Position numbers and translations under genes: made by a program
NCBI RefSeq assembly: GCF_001623875.1
Contig: NZ_LWAE01000002.1
Span: 372,001 to 436,000 of the forward strand
Reading direction: 5' to 3'
Length of the DNA: 64,000 nt
Source of the DNA: Clostridium magnum DSM 2767
GTDB taxonomy: Bacteria; Bacillota; Clostridia; Clostridiales; Clostridiaceae
In this document: in pieces, positions 52,038 to 62,309 of the stretch
Numbering within the stretch: the first letter of the stretch is position 1
Layout of the letters: every line of letters starts with the position of its first letter
The notes under the pieces: generated by a model
Seen by the model: the letters and a program-made list of their open reading frames with translations, nothing else
The model's database searches: none
Told to the model about the DNA's origin: nothing

Positions 52038-54329
52038 ATGACATATAAAGTAATAGGTAATAGTGTTAATAGAGTTGATGCAATTGCCAAAGTTACTGGT
52101 AAAGCCAAATATGTAGATGACTTTTTTGAACGAGATATGCTAGTAGGAAAAGTTCTAAGAAGTCCTTATGCTCATGCAATTGTAAAAAATATAGATGTAA
52201 GCAGGGCAAAGGCGTTAAATGGTGTGGAGGCCGTAATTACTCACATGGACTTGCCTAAAATTAAGTTTTCAACAGCTGGACATCCTTGGTCGTTGGACCC
52301 TGACCATAGGGATATAGAGGATAGACTTATTTTAACAGATAAGGCTCGTTTTGTAGGTGATGGAGTTGCAGCTGTTATTGCCGTAAATGAATTGATTGCA
52401 GAGAAAGCATTAAAACTAATCGAAGTTGAATATGAGATTCTTCCCCATGTTATAGATCCAGAGGAGGCAATCAAACCAGGTGCACCTGTGGTACATGAAG
52501 AAAGACCTAATAATATCATAAGTTCCTTCGGTGCAGAGTATGGTGATATTGAAGCAGAATTTAAGAATAGTGATTATGTTTTTGAAGGGATATATGAAAC
52601 TAGTATTGTTCAACATTGTCACATAGAAAACCATACTTCCTATGCCTATATAGATACCGATGGGCGTATTGTAATTATATCTTCAACACAGATACCTCAT
52701 ATTGTTAAAAGAATAGTGGGGCAGGCTCTCGGACTGCCTTGGGGTAGAATAAGAGTTATCAAGCCCTATGTTGGAGGAGGATTTGGAAACAAACAGGATG
52801 TTATTATTGAGCCTTTAACCGCAGCTATGACTCTCGCTGTAAAGGGTAGGCCTGTTCGATATAGAATGACAAGGGAGGAGGCTTTTATAGACACACGAAC
52901 ACGGCATGCTATGAAATTTAGCTTAAAAACAGCAGTTTCAAAGGAAGGAAAGCTTACTGGAATATATGTAGGAGATATAGTGAATAACGGAGCATATGCT
53001 TCACATGGTCACTCAGTTGCCATGAGTGCTGGAAGTAAGTTCAGACCGCTATATAATTTTAGGTCTATAAAATTTGATCCTAAAACAGTTTATACAAATT
53101 TACCGACGGCCGGTGCAATGAGAGGTTATGGGGTGCCGCAGATATGTTTTGCATTAGAAAGTCATTTAGATGATATTGCTCGTGAAATGAATATTGACCC
53201 TATAGAATTTAGAAATCAAAATTTAATTTCTGCAGGGCATATGGATCCGCTGACTAAAAATGTAGTTCGTACTTTTGGAATTCCTGAATGTATTGAAAAA
53301 GGTAAAGAATTAATAAATTGGGATGAAAAGAAAAAAAGATATAAGAATCAAAGTGGCGAAAGGAGAAGAGGCATTGGCATGGCATGTTTTAGTTATTTGT
53401 CAGGTACTCATCCAGTAGCCTTAGAACTTGCAGGAGCTAGAATAATAATGAATCAAGACGGCTCCGTTCAGCTTCAGGTTTCTGCAGCTGAAATCGGCCA
53501 GGGCAGTGATACTGTATTAGCTCAAATGGCTGCTGAAGTTCTTGGTTTATCAATGGATATGGTACATGTTATTGCATCACAAGACACAGATGTTTCGCCT
53601 TTTGACACAGGTGCATATGCGTCCAGGCAGACCTTTGTTACAGGAGCTGCTGTTAAGAAAGCAGCAGTAGAGGTGAGACAAAAAGTGCTAGAGCTGGCCA
53701 TGAAAAAGACAGGCCTTTGCGGTGATGAATTGGATATGCAAGATGCTCAAATTATTGAAAAAAGAACAGGAAGAGTTGTCTGTTCATTAGAGGATATTGC
53801 TATGGAATCCTATTATGACAGGGTTAATGCCTCACCAATTAGCAGTGATATCACAGAGAATGTAAGAATAAATGCAACAGCATATGGGGTTACCTTTGCT
53901 GAGGTAGAAGTGGATATGAAGGTAGGAAAAATAGAAGTACTTGAAATTTATAATGTTCATGACTCGGGAGTAATAATTAACCCCAAACTAGCAGAGGGAC
54001 AGGTGAATGGAGGAGTAAGCATGGGCTTAGGCTATGCTCTGTCAGAGCAATTATTATTTGATAAAAAAACAGGCAAACCATTAAATAACAACTTATTGGA
54101 TTATAAGCTACAAACAATTTTAGATACACCGGAAATTGGAGTGGCTTTTGTTGAAAAGTATGAACCTGCAGGATCCTTTGGGCAGAAGTCTCTAGGTGAG
54201 AATCCATCTATTTCTCCCGCACCTGCAATTCGAAATGCTGTTTTAGATGCAACAGGTATAGCATTTAATAAAATTCCTATGAATCCACAGGCTGTCTTTG
54301 AAAAGTTCAAGGAAGCAGGGTTACTGTAG
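52038..54329 (+). CDS. xdhA: Xanthine dehydrogenase-type molybdenum subunit
   Basis: The 763-residue product is the large subunit of a molybdenum hydroxylase. It opens with VNRVDAIAKVTGKAKYVDD and carries the cofactor-binding segments VGGGFGNKQD and AMRGYGVPQICFALE, then SAAEIGQGSDTVLAQMAAEVLG and FGQKSLGENPSISPAPA, whose Glu fits the catalytic glutamate. It hydroxylates purines such as hypoxanthine and xanthine. With YqeB in the operon, a labile-selenium cofactor is likely. It starts behind AACTTGGAGGTGTAAAATG and heads the operon. Confidence 0.93.
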   Translation: MTYKVIGNSVNRVDAIAKVTGKAKYVDDFFERDMLVGKVLRSPYAHAIVKNIDVSRAKALNGVEAVITHMDLPKIKFSTAGHPWSLDPDHRDIEDRLILTDKARFVGDGVAAVIAVNELIAEKALKLIEVEYEILPHVIDPEEAIKPGAPVVHEERPNNIISSFGAEYGDIEAEFKNSDYVFEGIYETSIVQHCHIENHTSYAYIDTDGRIVIISSTQIPHIVKRIVGQALGLPWGRIRVIKPYVGGGFGNKQDVIIEPLTAAMTLAVKGRPVRYRMTREEAFIDTRTRHAMKFSLKTAVSKEGKLTGIYVGDIVNNGAYASHGHSVAMSAGSKFRPLYNFRSIKFDPKTVYTNLPTAGAMRGYGVPQICFALESHLDDIAREMNIDPIEFRNQNLISAGHMDPLTKNVVRTFGIPECIEKGKELINWDEKKKRYKNQSGERRRGIGMACFSYLSGTHPVALELAGARIIMNQDGSVQLQVSAAEIGQGSDTVLAQMAAEVLGLSMDMVHVIASQDTDVSPFDTGAYASRQTFVTGAAVKKAAVEVRQKVLELAMKKTGLCGDELDMQDAQIIEKRTGRVVCSLEDIAMESYYDRVNASPISSDITENVRINATAYGVTFAEVEVDMKVGKIEVLEIYNVHDSGVIINPKLAEGQVNGGVSMGLGYALSEQLLFDKKTGKPLNNNLLDYKLQTILDTPEIGVAFVEKYEPAGSFGQKSLGENPSISPAPAIRNAVLDATGIAFNKIPMNPQAVFEKFKEAGLL

Positions 54330-54344
54330 AAAGGAGTTTTTTCA

Positions 54345-55226
54345 ATGTATGATATAACAAATATATTAGAACCAAAAACCATAAATGAAGCATTGGAAAT
54401 GCTTAGCAACAATCCAAGACTGAAAATAATTGCTGGTGGAACGGATGTGTTAATAAAACTACATCACGGTGCTATGGAAGCTGTTGAGTTATTAAGTATA
54501 AGAAAAATTAAGGGCTTAGACGAAATAGCTCTAATGGAAGATGGCACTATTTCTATAGGGGCTATGGCTAATTTTTCAGAAATCTTTAGAAATGACACAG
54601 TAAATCAGTATATACCGGTCTTGGCTGAGGCTGCTGTTTCAATGGGAAGTCCTCAAATAAGAAACATGGCTACAATTGGTGGAAATGTGTGTAATGGAGC
54701 TGTTTCAGCTGACAGTGCTCCAGCACTATTTGCACTAAATGCTATATTAAAATTAGAAAGCACTACAGGGGCGAGAATGGTTCCTATAGAACAATTTTAC
54801 TCTGGTCCAGGCAAAGTTAAAATTGAATCAGGTGAAATATTGACTAATTTTCTTATAAATAAAGAGGAGTATGAGGAAACAACTGGTAATTATATTAAAT
54901 TTAGCAACAGAAAAGCATTAGATATCTCTATGCTAGGTGTAGCTGTTGTTTGTAATTCCAATTGGCAGAGATTTAATGACTTAAGAATTGCGATAGGGGT
55001 TGCTGGACCAACGCCAATTCGATGTAAGGAGGCAGAAGCTTATGCCAGAGGTAAGGATATTACTGAGAAGACCATAGAAGAAATCGGTCTGTACGCTGTA
55101 AAATCATCACATGCCAGAGATTCTTGGCGTGGGTCAAAATCATATAGAGAACACCTAATAGAAGTTTTAACACAAAGGGCAATCAAAGAAGCAGTTAAGA
55201 GAGCAGGAGGTAGTAAGAATGAGTGA
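54345..55226 (+). CDS. xdhB: Xanthine dehydrogenase-type FAD subunit
   Basis: The 293-residue product has the FAD-binding motifs LKIIAGGTDVLI, IGAMANFSEI, MGSPQIRNMATIGGNVCNGAVSADSAPALFAL and a C-terminal CO dehydrogenase flavoprotein-like domain. It passes electrons from the 2Fe-2S subunit to the acceptor. It starts behind AGAAAGGAGTTTTTTCAATG, 15 nt after xdhA, and its end overlaps xdhC by 8 nt. Confidence 0.95.
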   Translation: MYDITNILEPKTINEALEMLSNNPRLKIIAGGTDVLIKLHHGAMEAVELLSIRKIKGLDEIALMEDGTISIGAMANFSEIFRNDTVNQYIPVLAEAAVSMGSPQIRNMATIGGNVCNGAVSADSAPALFALNAILKLESTTGARMVPIEQFYSGPGKVKIESGEILTNFLINKEEYEETTGNYIKFSNRKALDISMLGVAVVCNSNWQRFNDLRIAIGVAGPTPIRCKEAEAYARGKDITEKTIEEIGLYAVKSSHARDSWRGSKSYREHLIEVLTQRAIKEAVKRAGGSKNE

Positions 55227-55704
55227 AGCAAAGTTGAAGAAAATAAGCATGGTTGTTAATAATAGGCCATATTCACTTGAAATAGATATAAGAGATTCAC
55301 TACTTGAGGTGTTGAGGAACAGATTGCAGTTTACAGGTGTTAAGCAAGGCTGTTCTGTTGGGGAGTGTGGTGCATGCACAGTTATAATAGATGGAACTCC
55401 AGTTAACTCATGTACTTATCTGGGAATATGGGCAGATGGGAAAAAGATCACTACTATAGAGGGAGTTTCGAAAGATGGAGAGTTATCTAAAGTTCAGCAA
55501 GCTTTTATTGATGAAGGGGCTATTCAATGTGGTTTCTGTACTCCAGGACTAGTTTTGACTACAATGGCTCTTATACAAAATAGTAAAAAGGTTGGGAAAA
55601 AATATACTAAGGAAGAGATAAAGAGAGAAATCTCTGGTCACTTATGTCGTTGTACAGGATACCAGAAGATATATAGAGCTGTTTCAAGGTCTTTAAAAGA
55701 ATAA
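55219..55704 (+). CDS. xdhC: Xanthine dehydrogenase-type 2Fe-2S subunit
   Basis: The 161-residue product has the plant-type cluster CSVGECGACTV...CTYLG and the second cluster IQCGFCTPG...HLCRCTGYQKI, in the usual order. It relays electrons from molybdenum to FAD. Its start overlaps xdhB, behind GCAGGAGGTAGTAAG. In the E. coli naming it corresponds to YgeU (XdhC), not to the maturation factor sometimes given that symbol. Confidence 0.95.
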   Translation: MSEAKLKKISMVVNNRPYSLEIDIRDSLLEVLRNRLQFTGVKQGCSVGECGACTVIIDGTPVNSCTYLGIWADGKKITTIEGVSKDGELSKVQQAFIDEGAIQCGFCTPGLVLTTMALIQNSKKVGKKYTKEEIKREISGHLCRCTGYQKIYRAVSRSLKE

Positions 55705-55732
55705 AGCTAAAAAAATTAGGGGGATGTGCATT

Positions 55733-56929
55733 ATGGAGGAAACTAAAAGCTTAATTGAAAAGCTAAGAGGATTAAAGTATCAAAATATGTACAATAATGA
55801 CTTTTTCTTAACCTGGGAAAAGAGTGATGATGAGCTTTTCTCAGTATTTACAGTTGCTGATATATTGAGAAAGATGAGAGAAAATAATATCTCAACTAGA
55901 ATTTTCGATAGTGGGCTGGGTATATCAGTTTTCCGTGACAATTCAACAAGGACAAGGTTCAGTTTTGCCAGTGCTTGTAACTTACTAGGTCTTGAAGTAC
56001 AAGATCTTGAAGAAGGAAAGTCACAGATTGCACATGGTGAAACTGTACGTGAAACATCAAACATGATCTCCTTTATGGCTGATGTTATAGGTATTAGAGA
56101 TGATATGTTTATTGGTAAGGGAAATAAATACATGCATGAAGTATCTGAAGCGGTACAGGAGGGATATAAAGCTGAAGTACTTGAACAGCGTCCTACACTT
56201 GTAAATCTTCAGTGTGATATAGATCACCCAACTCAATGTATGGCAGATTTATTACACATAATCCATCACTTTGGAGGTGTGGAAAATCTTAAAGGTAAAA
56301 AAATAGCTATGACTTGGGCATATTCGCCCTCTTATGGTAAGCCACTGTCTGTACCGCAGGGAATTATAGGATTAATGACAAGAATGGGAATGGAAGTATG
56401 CCTTGGTCATCCTGAAGGATATGACTTGATGCCAGAGGTAGAAGAAGTTGCAAGAAAAAATGCTAAAGAAAGCGGAGGCAAATTTACTAAAACCAATTCA
56501 ATGAGAGAAGCTTTTGAAAATGCAGATATGGTCTATCCTAAGAGTTGGGCATCCTTTGCAGCAATGGAAAAGCGTACTGCTCTATATGGAGAGGGTAAGC
56601 TTGACGAAATAAAGACCTTTGAAAAAGAACTTCTAGCAGAAAATGCTAAACATAAGGAGTGGCAGTGTACTGAAGAAATGATGAAGCTTACTAAAAATGG
56701 GAAAGCGTTATATTTACATTGCTTGCCTGCTGATATTAGTGGTGTAAGCTGTAAAGAAGGTGAAGTAGCTGCTTCCGTATTTGATCGCTACCGTGAACTA
56801 CTCTACAAAGAAGCAGGATTTAAACCTTATATTATTGCCGCCATGATGTTCTTAAGTAAGGTTAAGGATCCGGTAAAAACTTTTGAAGCACTGAAAAGCT
56901 CAAATAAACCAAGATTCTCAGGAAAATAA
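55733..56929 (+). CDS. ygeW: YgeW-type carbamoyltransferase-like protein
   Basis: The 398-residue product belongs to the knotted carbamoyltransferase fold: carbamoyl-phosphate loop STRTR at 71-75 in FRDNSTRTRFSF, then HPTQ, and HCLPADI near the C-terminus. The length is close to E. coli YgeW (396). The substrate has not been settled; in the purine cluster it probably cleaves a carbamoylated intermediate to carbamoyl phosphate, which carbamate kinase could use for ATP. I chose the ATG at 55733, 9 nt after AGGGGG, over the ATG at 55724. Confidence 0.93.
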   Translation: MEETKSLIEKLRGLKYQNMYNNDFFLTWEKSDDELFSVFTVADILRKMRENNISTRIFDSGLGISVFRDNSTRTRFSFASACNLLGLEVQDLEEGKSQIAHGETVRETSNMISFMADVIGIRDDMFIGKGNKYMHEVSEAVQEGYKAEVLEQRPTLVNLQCDIDHPTQCMADLLHIIHHFGGVENLKGKKIAMTWAYSPSYGKPLSVPQGIIGLMTRMGMEVCLGHPEGYDLMPEVEEVARKNAKESGGKFTKTNSMREAFENADMVYPKSWASFAAMEKRTALYGEGKLDEIKTFEKELLAENAKHKEWQCTEEMMKLTKNGKALYLHCLPADISGVSCKEGEVAASVFDRYRELLYKEAGFKPYIIAAMMFLSKVKDPVKTFEALKSSNKPRFSGK

Positions 56930-56952
56930 TGTGAAGTTGAGGGGGACGGCAA

Positions 56953-58719
56953 ATGAGTGATAGAATGAGGCCGATTTCTTTTGAAAAGATGGTTACTTGG
57001 ATTACTACAGAATTAAGGGATAACGAATCCATTTTTGGCGTTCATAAAAGTAAATTCTATAGAAACAATAGTGGAAAGTCAGTAGAATTGCTTGGTGAAA
57101 AAGTAGCTATGCCGCTGGGGCCTGCAGCAGGACCTAATTCTCAATTGGCTCAGAATATAGTGTCTGCTTACTTGACTGGAAGTCGTTTTATCGAACTAAA
57201 AACAGTTCAAGTCATTGATGGAGAAGATTTGAAAGTATCCAAGCCGTGTATTCGTGCAGAGGATGAATGCTATAACGTGGAATGGTCAACGGAATTAAAA
57301 GTAACAGAAGCCTATGATGAATATGTAAAGGCGTGGTTTTTACTTCATGTTTTGATGAAGGAATTAAATTTAAGTGATGAAAGAGACTTTATGTTCAATA
57401 TGAGTGTAGGTTATGATTTAAAAGGTATTAAATCTCCTAAGATAGATGATTACATTGAAGGAATGAAGAATGCTTCTGGCACCAAAATTTGGAATGAGTG
57501 TAGAGAAATACTTATTTCACAGATGGATTCATTCTCTAATTTTAATAATAAAGATTTAGATGAAATTTCACCGGTTATTTCCCCATCCATTGCATTATCC
57601 ACACTTCATGGATGTCCTCCAGAAGAGATTGAGAGGATTGTTAATTATTTGCTTAAAGAAAAAAACATCCATACCTTTATAAAAATGAATCCAACTCTTT
57701 TAGGAGAAAGATTTGTTAGAGATACCTTTGATCAAATGGGATATGATTATATAGTCCTTAATAGACATCATTTTATACTTGATTTGCAGTATAAAGATGC
57801 AGTAAAGATGATTAAGCGTCTCAAAGCTGTTGCTAAAAATCTTAATTTGGAAATAGGAGTAAAGCTAACAAATACCTTGCCAGTTAAAATTTTAAATAAT
57901 GAACTGCCTGGAGAAGAAATGTATCTGTCAGGACGTGCGCTTTTCCCACTTTCAATTTCCTTAGCAAGTAGATTAGCTAAAGAATTTCATGGTGATCTGC
58001 AGATTTCATATTCAGGTGGCGCTGATTTCTTTAATGTTGACAAGATTTTAGCTACGGGAATTCAGCCAGTTACCTTTGTTACAAATATTTTGAAGCCAGG
58101 TGGTTATGGAAGAATAGTCCAAATAGCTAAAAAGGCAGAAAAACAGCTTATAGGTGCTTTTTCAGCTATTAATACAGAACTTTTAAATGAGCTTGCTAAA
58201 GAAGCTTTGAGGGATAAATATTATTACAAAGATATGGGGAAAGGGGACAGGAAAAAAGTTTCGTCTAAGCTTTCTTCTGATGACTGTTCAGCAAGGGGTT
58301 CTGTTTGCTTAAATGAAGAACAGAAGAAATGTGTTCCATGTAGCGATACTTGTGAATTATGTGTTGGTGTCTGTCCAAATAGGGCCAATGTGACTATTAA
58401 CTTAGAAGGAAAAGGTTCTTCCTCTCATCAGGTTATACATTTAGATGGCATCTGCAATGAGTGTGGTAACTGTGCAGCTTTCTGTGGTCGCATGGGAAAA
58501 CCGTATAAAGATAAGGTGACAGCTTTCTGGACAGAAGCGGACTTTAAAGATAGTACAAATAAAGGCTTTTTAGTCTTAGATAGGAAGAAAGGCCTTTGTA
58601 ACGTTAGGAAAGAAGATGGACAGATTGTAAGCTATAGTATTGGTCAAGCTGATGCTATTTCTAAAGAGATGGAAACCGTGATTAAGATCTGTATAAGTAA
58701 GTACAGTTATATCATATAA
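56953..58719 (+). CDS. ygfK: Compact YgfK-type iron-sulfur oxidoreductase lacking the GltD module
   Basis: YgfK is labelled a putative selenate reductase subunit, but its place in the cluster points to reductive purine breakdown. Residues 1-430 are the dihydroorotate dehydrogenase-like barrel (MPLGPAAGPNSQLAQNI, TLHGCPPEEIE, IKMNPTLLGE, ISYSGGADFF). Residues 445-588 carry ferredoxin clusters: C460-x2-C-x3-C-x2-C-x3-CP and C501-x2-C-x2-C-x3-C. E. coli YgfK is about 1030 residues because a GltD-like FAD/NAD(P)H domain lies between these parts; here the junction (about 430-455) joins them directly. It starts behind GAGGGGGACGGCAAATG. Confidence 0.9.
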   Translation: MSDRMRPISFEKMVTWITTELRDNESIFGVHKSKFYRNNSGKSVELLGEKVAMPLGPAAGPNSQLAQNIVSAYLTGSRFIELKTVQVIDGEDLKVSKPCIRAEDECYNVEWSTELKVTEAYDEYVKAWFLLHVLMKELNLSDERDFMFNMSVGYDLKGIKSPKIDDYIEGMKNASGTKIWNECREILISQMDSFSNFNNKDLDEISPVISPSIALSTLHGCPPEEIERIVNYLLKEKNIHTFIKMNPTLLGERFVRDTFDQMGYDYIVLNRHHFILDLQYKDAVKMIKRLKAVAKNLNLEIGVKLTNTLPVKILNNELPGEEMYLSGRALFPLSISLASRLAKEFHGDLQISYSGGADFFNVDKILATGIQPVTFVTNILKPGGYGRIVQIAKKAEKQLIGAFSAINTELLNELAKEALRDKYYYKDMGKGDRKKVSSKLSSDDCSARGSVCLNEEQKKCVPCSDTCELCVGVCPNRANVTINLEGKGSSSHQVIHLDGICNECGNCAAFCGRMGKPYKDKVTAFWTEADFKDSTNKGFLVLDRKKGLCNVRKEDGQIVSYSIGQADAISKEMETVIKICISKYSYII

Positions 58720-58781
58720 GAAAATGGAACAGCTGAAGCTTTTAGGTCTATATTATAATGCTTAACCTGGAAGGAGGAAAT

Positions 58782-60110
58782 ATGTTGTTAGTTCGAAACG
58801 GTAAGATTATAACTAGAGATAATGCTAGGCCAATTATTGATAATGGGTGCATAGCTATTGAAGGGAACAAAATTGTTGAAATTGGTAGTGCTGAAGATTT
58901 TAAAGGAAAATACAATAGTACAAGGTGTCTAGACGCAAAAGGCAAGCTGATTATGCCAGGCTTTATCAATACTCATATGCATTATTATAGTACTTTTGCT
59001 AGAGGAATTGCTAATGACAGCCCAACTGCAAGAAAATTTTCTGATATACTTACAGGATTGTGGTGGAGACTTGATAAGGTTTTAACATTGGATGATGTCT
59101 ATTATAGTGCAATTGTACCAATGATTGATGGAGTGAAAAATGGTGTAACAACTGCATTTGATCATCATGCAAGTCCCTATGTACTCAGGGGCAGCTTGTT
59201 TAAAATTGCAGAAGCAGCAGAAAAAATAGGTATTCGGAGTAATTTGTGCTATGAAACTTCCGATAGAGATGGCGAAGATATTGCCGATGAGGGGATTGCT
59301 GAAAACGTAGAATTCATCAAATACTGCAATAGCAAAAATGATGACATGCTTAGAGGAATGTTTGGGTTACATGCATCTATGACAATTTCCGAAAAAACTT
59401 TGGAAAAGTGTTTAGAGTCTATCCAAGATTTAAATACAGGGTTTCATGTTCATACTGCTGAAGGTATTGAAGATGTAGATGATTCAAAGAAAAAGTATGG
59501 TAGGAGGATTATAGAAAGATGGTACAAGAGAGGTGTTCTTTCTAGCAAGACAATTGCAGTACATTGCGTTCATATTAAAGAGAAGGAAATGGATATGCTT
59601 AAAGAAAAGGATGCTATAGTTGTCCATAATCCTCAGTCTAATATGGGCAATGCTGTAGGTGCATCACCAATACTAGAAATGCATAGGAAAGGAATCTTAT
59701 TAGGACTTGGGACAGATGGCTATACCGTAGATATGATGGAATCTTATAAAGTTGGCAATCTTATTCATAAACATGTTAAAGGAGACTCCACTGTTGCATG
59801 GAGTGAAATTCCAGAAATGCTATTTGAAAATAACAGAAAAATTACTGAAAGATTTATTAATGGTAAGGTAGGGATTTTACAGGAGGGGGCATTAGCAGAC
59901 ATTATTATCGTCGATTACAATCCGCCAACACCAATTAATGAGAGCAATATCAATAGTCATTTACTATTCGGTATTAATGGACGATTTGTAGATACAACAA
60001 TTATTAATGGTAAAGTAGTAATGGAAGATAGAAAATTAGGTAATATTGATGAAGAAAGAATTATGGCAAAGAGCCGAGAATTGGCATCTGAGCTCTGGAA
60101 ACGGTTTTAG
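58782..60110 (+). CDS. ssnA: SsnA amidohydrolase
   Basis: The 442-residue product equals E. coli SsnA in length. It has the metal-dependent amidohydrolase residues in GFINTHMHYYS (HxH), FHVHTAEGIED, AVHCVHIKEKE and LGTDGYTVDM. In the purine cluster it is expected to hydrolyse an opened-ring or amino-purine intermediate. I chose the ATG at 58782 behind GGAAGGAGGAAAT; the frame also opens upstream at 58758 without a ribosome site. It follows ygfK by 62 nt. Confidence 0.94.
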   Translation: MLLVRNGKIITRDNARPIIDNGCIAIEGNKIVEIGSAEDFKGKYNSTRCLDAKGKLIMPGFINTHMHYYSTFARGIANDSPTARKFSDILTGLWWRLDKVLTLDDVYYSAIVPMIDGVKNGVTTAFDHHASPYVLRGSLFKIAEAAEKIGIRSNLCYETSDRDGEDIADEGIAENVEFIKYCNSKNDDMLRGMFGLHASMTISEKTLEKCLESIQDLNTGFHVHTAEGIEDVDDSKKKYGRRIIERWYKRGVLSSKTIAVHCVHIKEKEMDMLKEKDAIVVHNPQSNMGNAVGASPILEMHRKGILLGLGTDGYTVDMMESYKVGNLIHKHVKGDSTVAWSEIPEMLFENNRKITERFINGKVGILQEGALADIIIVDYNPPTPINESNINSHLLFGINGRFVDTTIINGKVVMEDRKLGNIDEERIMAKSRELASELWKRF

Positions 60111-60190
60111 AAGGTGTTATAAACTACTTATTAGTGAAAGGAATTCACTATAAGTAAATTTAATTAATAACGTGAAAAGGGATGATAAAG

Positions 60191-60997
60191 ATGATCTACA
60201 ACTCTGTTATTGTGAGAGGTGGAGGAGATATTGCATCTGGAACGATACAAAAACTACATAGAAGTGGTTTTAAGGTATTAGTTTTAGAAATAGAAAAACC
60301 AACCTGTATTAGAAGAAAGGTTGCTTTCAGTGAAGCAGTTTACAATGGAAAAACTGTTATTGAAGGTATTGAAGCAGTACTGATACGGGAAAAAGCAGAA
60401 ATAATCAGTGCATGGGAAGAGGACGTCATACCTGTTGCCATAGACAAAGAGGGTAAATTAATTGATATTATTAAACCTTATGTTGTTGTAGATGCAATCC
60501 TTGCAAAGAAAAATTTGGGTACAAACAGAAAAATGGCACCAATTACAATTGGTTTAGGTCCTGGATTTAATGCCGGTAAGGATGTTGATGTAGTCATTGA
60601 AACAATGAGAGGGCACAATCTTGGAAGGTTGATATTTCATGGCTTTGCTTTGGAGAATACTGGATTGCCAGGTGAAATAGGAGGCTGTGGAAAAGATAGA
60701 GTTATATATAGTCCTTGTGATGGCAGGATAAAAAATCTAAAGGTAATTGGTGATATAGTTCAGATTGGAGAAGTTGTTGCAATTATAGAAAAAGAAGAGG
60801 TTAAATCTAAGGTTATGGGAATTATAAGAGGAATTATAAGAAACGAAAGTATTGTATCTAAGGGGCTTAAAATAGCAGATATTGATCCTAGAATTACTGA
60901 ATTGAAAAATTTCAATACAATATCAGATAAGGCGAGGAATATAGGCGGAGGAGTACTAGAAGCTATTTTATTTCTTAGAAACACAATTAAACTGTAA
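60191..60997 (+). CDS. yqeB: Selenium-dependent molybdenum hydroxylase accessory protein YqeB
   Basis: The 268-residue product opens VIVRGGGDIASGTIQKL, a Rossmann-like start, and has CIRRKVAFSEAV, DAILAKKNLGT, APITIGLGPGFNAGKDVDVVIETMRGH and a closing GGGVLEAILF. This is the EF2563/YqeB family, the genomic marker of molybdenum hydroxylases that carry labile (non-selenocysteine) selenium. It probably helps insert selenium into the XdhA cofactor. I chose the ATG at 60191 since AAAAGGG touches the ATG at 60182. Confidence 0.92.
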   Translation: MIYNSVIVRGGGDIASGTIQKLHRSGFKVLVLEIEKPTCIRRKVAFSEAVYNGKTVIEGIEAVLIREKAEIISAWEEDVIPVAIDKEGKLIDIIKPYVVVDAILAKKNLGTNRKMAPITIGLGPGFNAGKDVDVVIETMRGHNLGRLIFHGFALENTGLPGEIGGCGKDRVIYSPCDGRIKNLKVIGDIVQIGEVVAIIEKEEVKSKVMGIIRGIIRNESIVSKGLKIADIDPRITELKNFNTISDKARNIGGGVLEAILFLRNTIKL

Positions 60998-61055
60998 AAA
61001 GTTAAAAGGGTGAAGTTTAAGTTATCATAATAACTGCTTAATGGAGGGGATTTAT

Positions 61056-62309
61056 ATGAAGATGATAAATAAGGAAGAAATATTATCCTTGGCACAAAGG
61101 TATAAAAAAGAAATGTGTAAGTTCTTAAGAGATATGATAGCAATTCCCAGTGAAAGTTGTGGAGAAAAAGAAGTAGTACTTAGAATAAAGGAAGAAATGG
61201 AAAAGGTAGGATTTGATAAGGTTGAAATAGACCCTATGGGGAATGTGATCGGATATATAGGACATGGAAAACATATTATTGCCATGGATGCTCATATAGA
61301 TACAGTTGGTATAGGTGACAGAAAATTGTGGAGACATGATCCATATAAAGGATATGAGGATGATGTGATTATTATAGGAAGAGGAGGAACTGACCAAGAA
61401 GGTGGAATGGCTTCTATGGTTTATGCCGGAAAGATAATTAAGGAGCTCGGCCTCGAGGATGATTATACATTAATAGTAACCGGTACTATTCAAGAGGAGG
61501 ACTGTGATGGGCTATGCTGGCAATATATAATCAATGAAGATAAAATAAAACCTGAATTTGTTGTTATTACAGAGCCAACATCTTTGAATATATATAGAGG
61601 TCATAGAGGAAGAATGGAAATAAAGGTTACTACACATGGAATTAGCTGTCACGGTTCTGCGCCAGAAAGAGGGGAAAACGCAATCTTTAAAATGGCTCCA
61701 ATATTAAATGAATTAAAAGCTCTAAATGAAAATCTAATTGATGATGAATTCTTAGGAAAAGGAACATTAACTGTATCTGAGATATTTTTCTCATCACCAT
61801 CAAGATGTGCTGTAGCAGATGGATGTACTATTTCTATTGATAGAAGACTTACCAACGGAGAAACTTGGCAGTACGCAATTCAGCAAATTAAAAATTTGCC
61901 ATCAGTTAAGGCTGTAAATGCAGAAGTTGAAATGTATAGTTATGAAAGGCCTTCTTATACTGGTTTAACATATCCAACTGAATGTTTCTTCCCAACTTGG
62001 GTGCTGCCTGAAGAACATGTAGTATGTCAGACAGTAGTAAGTTGTTATAGAGATTTATTTAAAAATGAACCGAAGGTGGACAAATGGACATTCTCAACAA
62101 ATGCGGTTTCAATAATGGGCAGATACGGAATACCATGTATAGGCTTTGGTCCTGGTCATGAAGATCAAGCACATGCACCTAATGAAAAAACTTGGAAGGA
62201 TGAACTTGTAAAATGTGCAGCAATGTATGCACTTATTCCAATAACATATGTAAGCAACTTTACTGATGAAGTGAAACTTGAATCAGATGGGGTTTCAAAC
62301 CTCAACTGA
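61056..62309 (+). CDS. ygeY: YgeY M20-family peptidase/deacylase, 3' end rewritten by a repeat
   Basis: The 417-residue product is an M20 metallohydrolase: metal ligands in [24 protein letters not shown], the catalytic pair [34 protein letters not shown] and [13 protein letters not shown]. In the purine cluster it is expected to cleave an amide or carbamoyl bond of an open-ring intermediate. The last 14 residues and stop (after TYVSNFT) are read from repeat copy K ([14 protein letters not shown]), so the native end was replaced or extended. It starts behind ATGGAGGGGATTTAT. Confidence 0.93.
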   Translation: MKMINKEEILSLAQRYKKEMCKFLRDMIAIPSESCGEKEVVLRIKEEMEKVGFDKVEIDPMGNVIGYIGHGKHIIAMDAHIDTVGIGDRKLWRHDPYKGYEDDVIIIGRGGTDQEGGMASMVYAGKIIKELGLEDDYTLIVTGTIQEEDCDGLCWQYIINEDKIKPEFVVITEPTSLNIYRGHRGRMEIKVTTHGISCHGSAPERGENAIFKMAPILNELKALNENLIDDEFLGKGTLTVSEIFFSSPSRCAVADGCTISIDRRLTNGETWQYAIQQIKNLPSVKAVNAEVEMYSYERPSYTGLTYPTECFFPTWVLPEEHVVCQTVVSCYRDLFKNEPKVDKWTFSTNAVSIMGRYGIPCIGFGPGHEDQAHAPNEKTWKDELVKCAAMYALIPITYVSNFTDEVKLESDGVSNLN

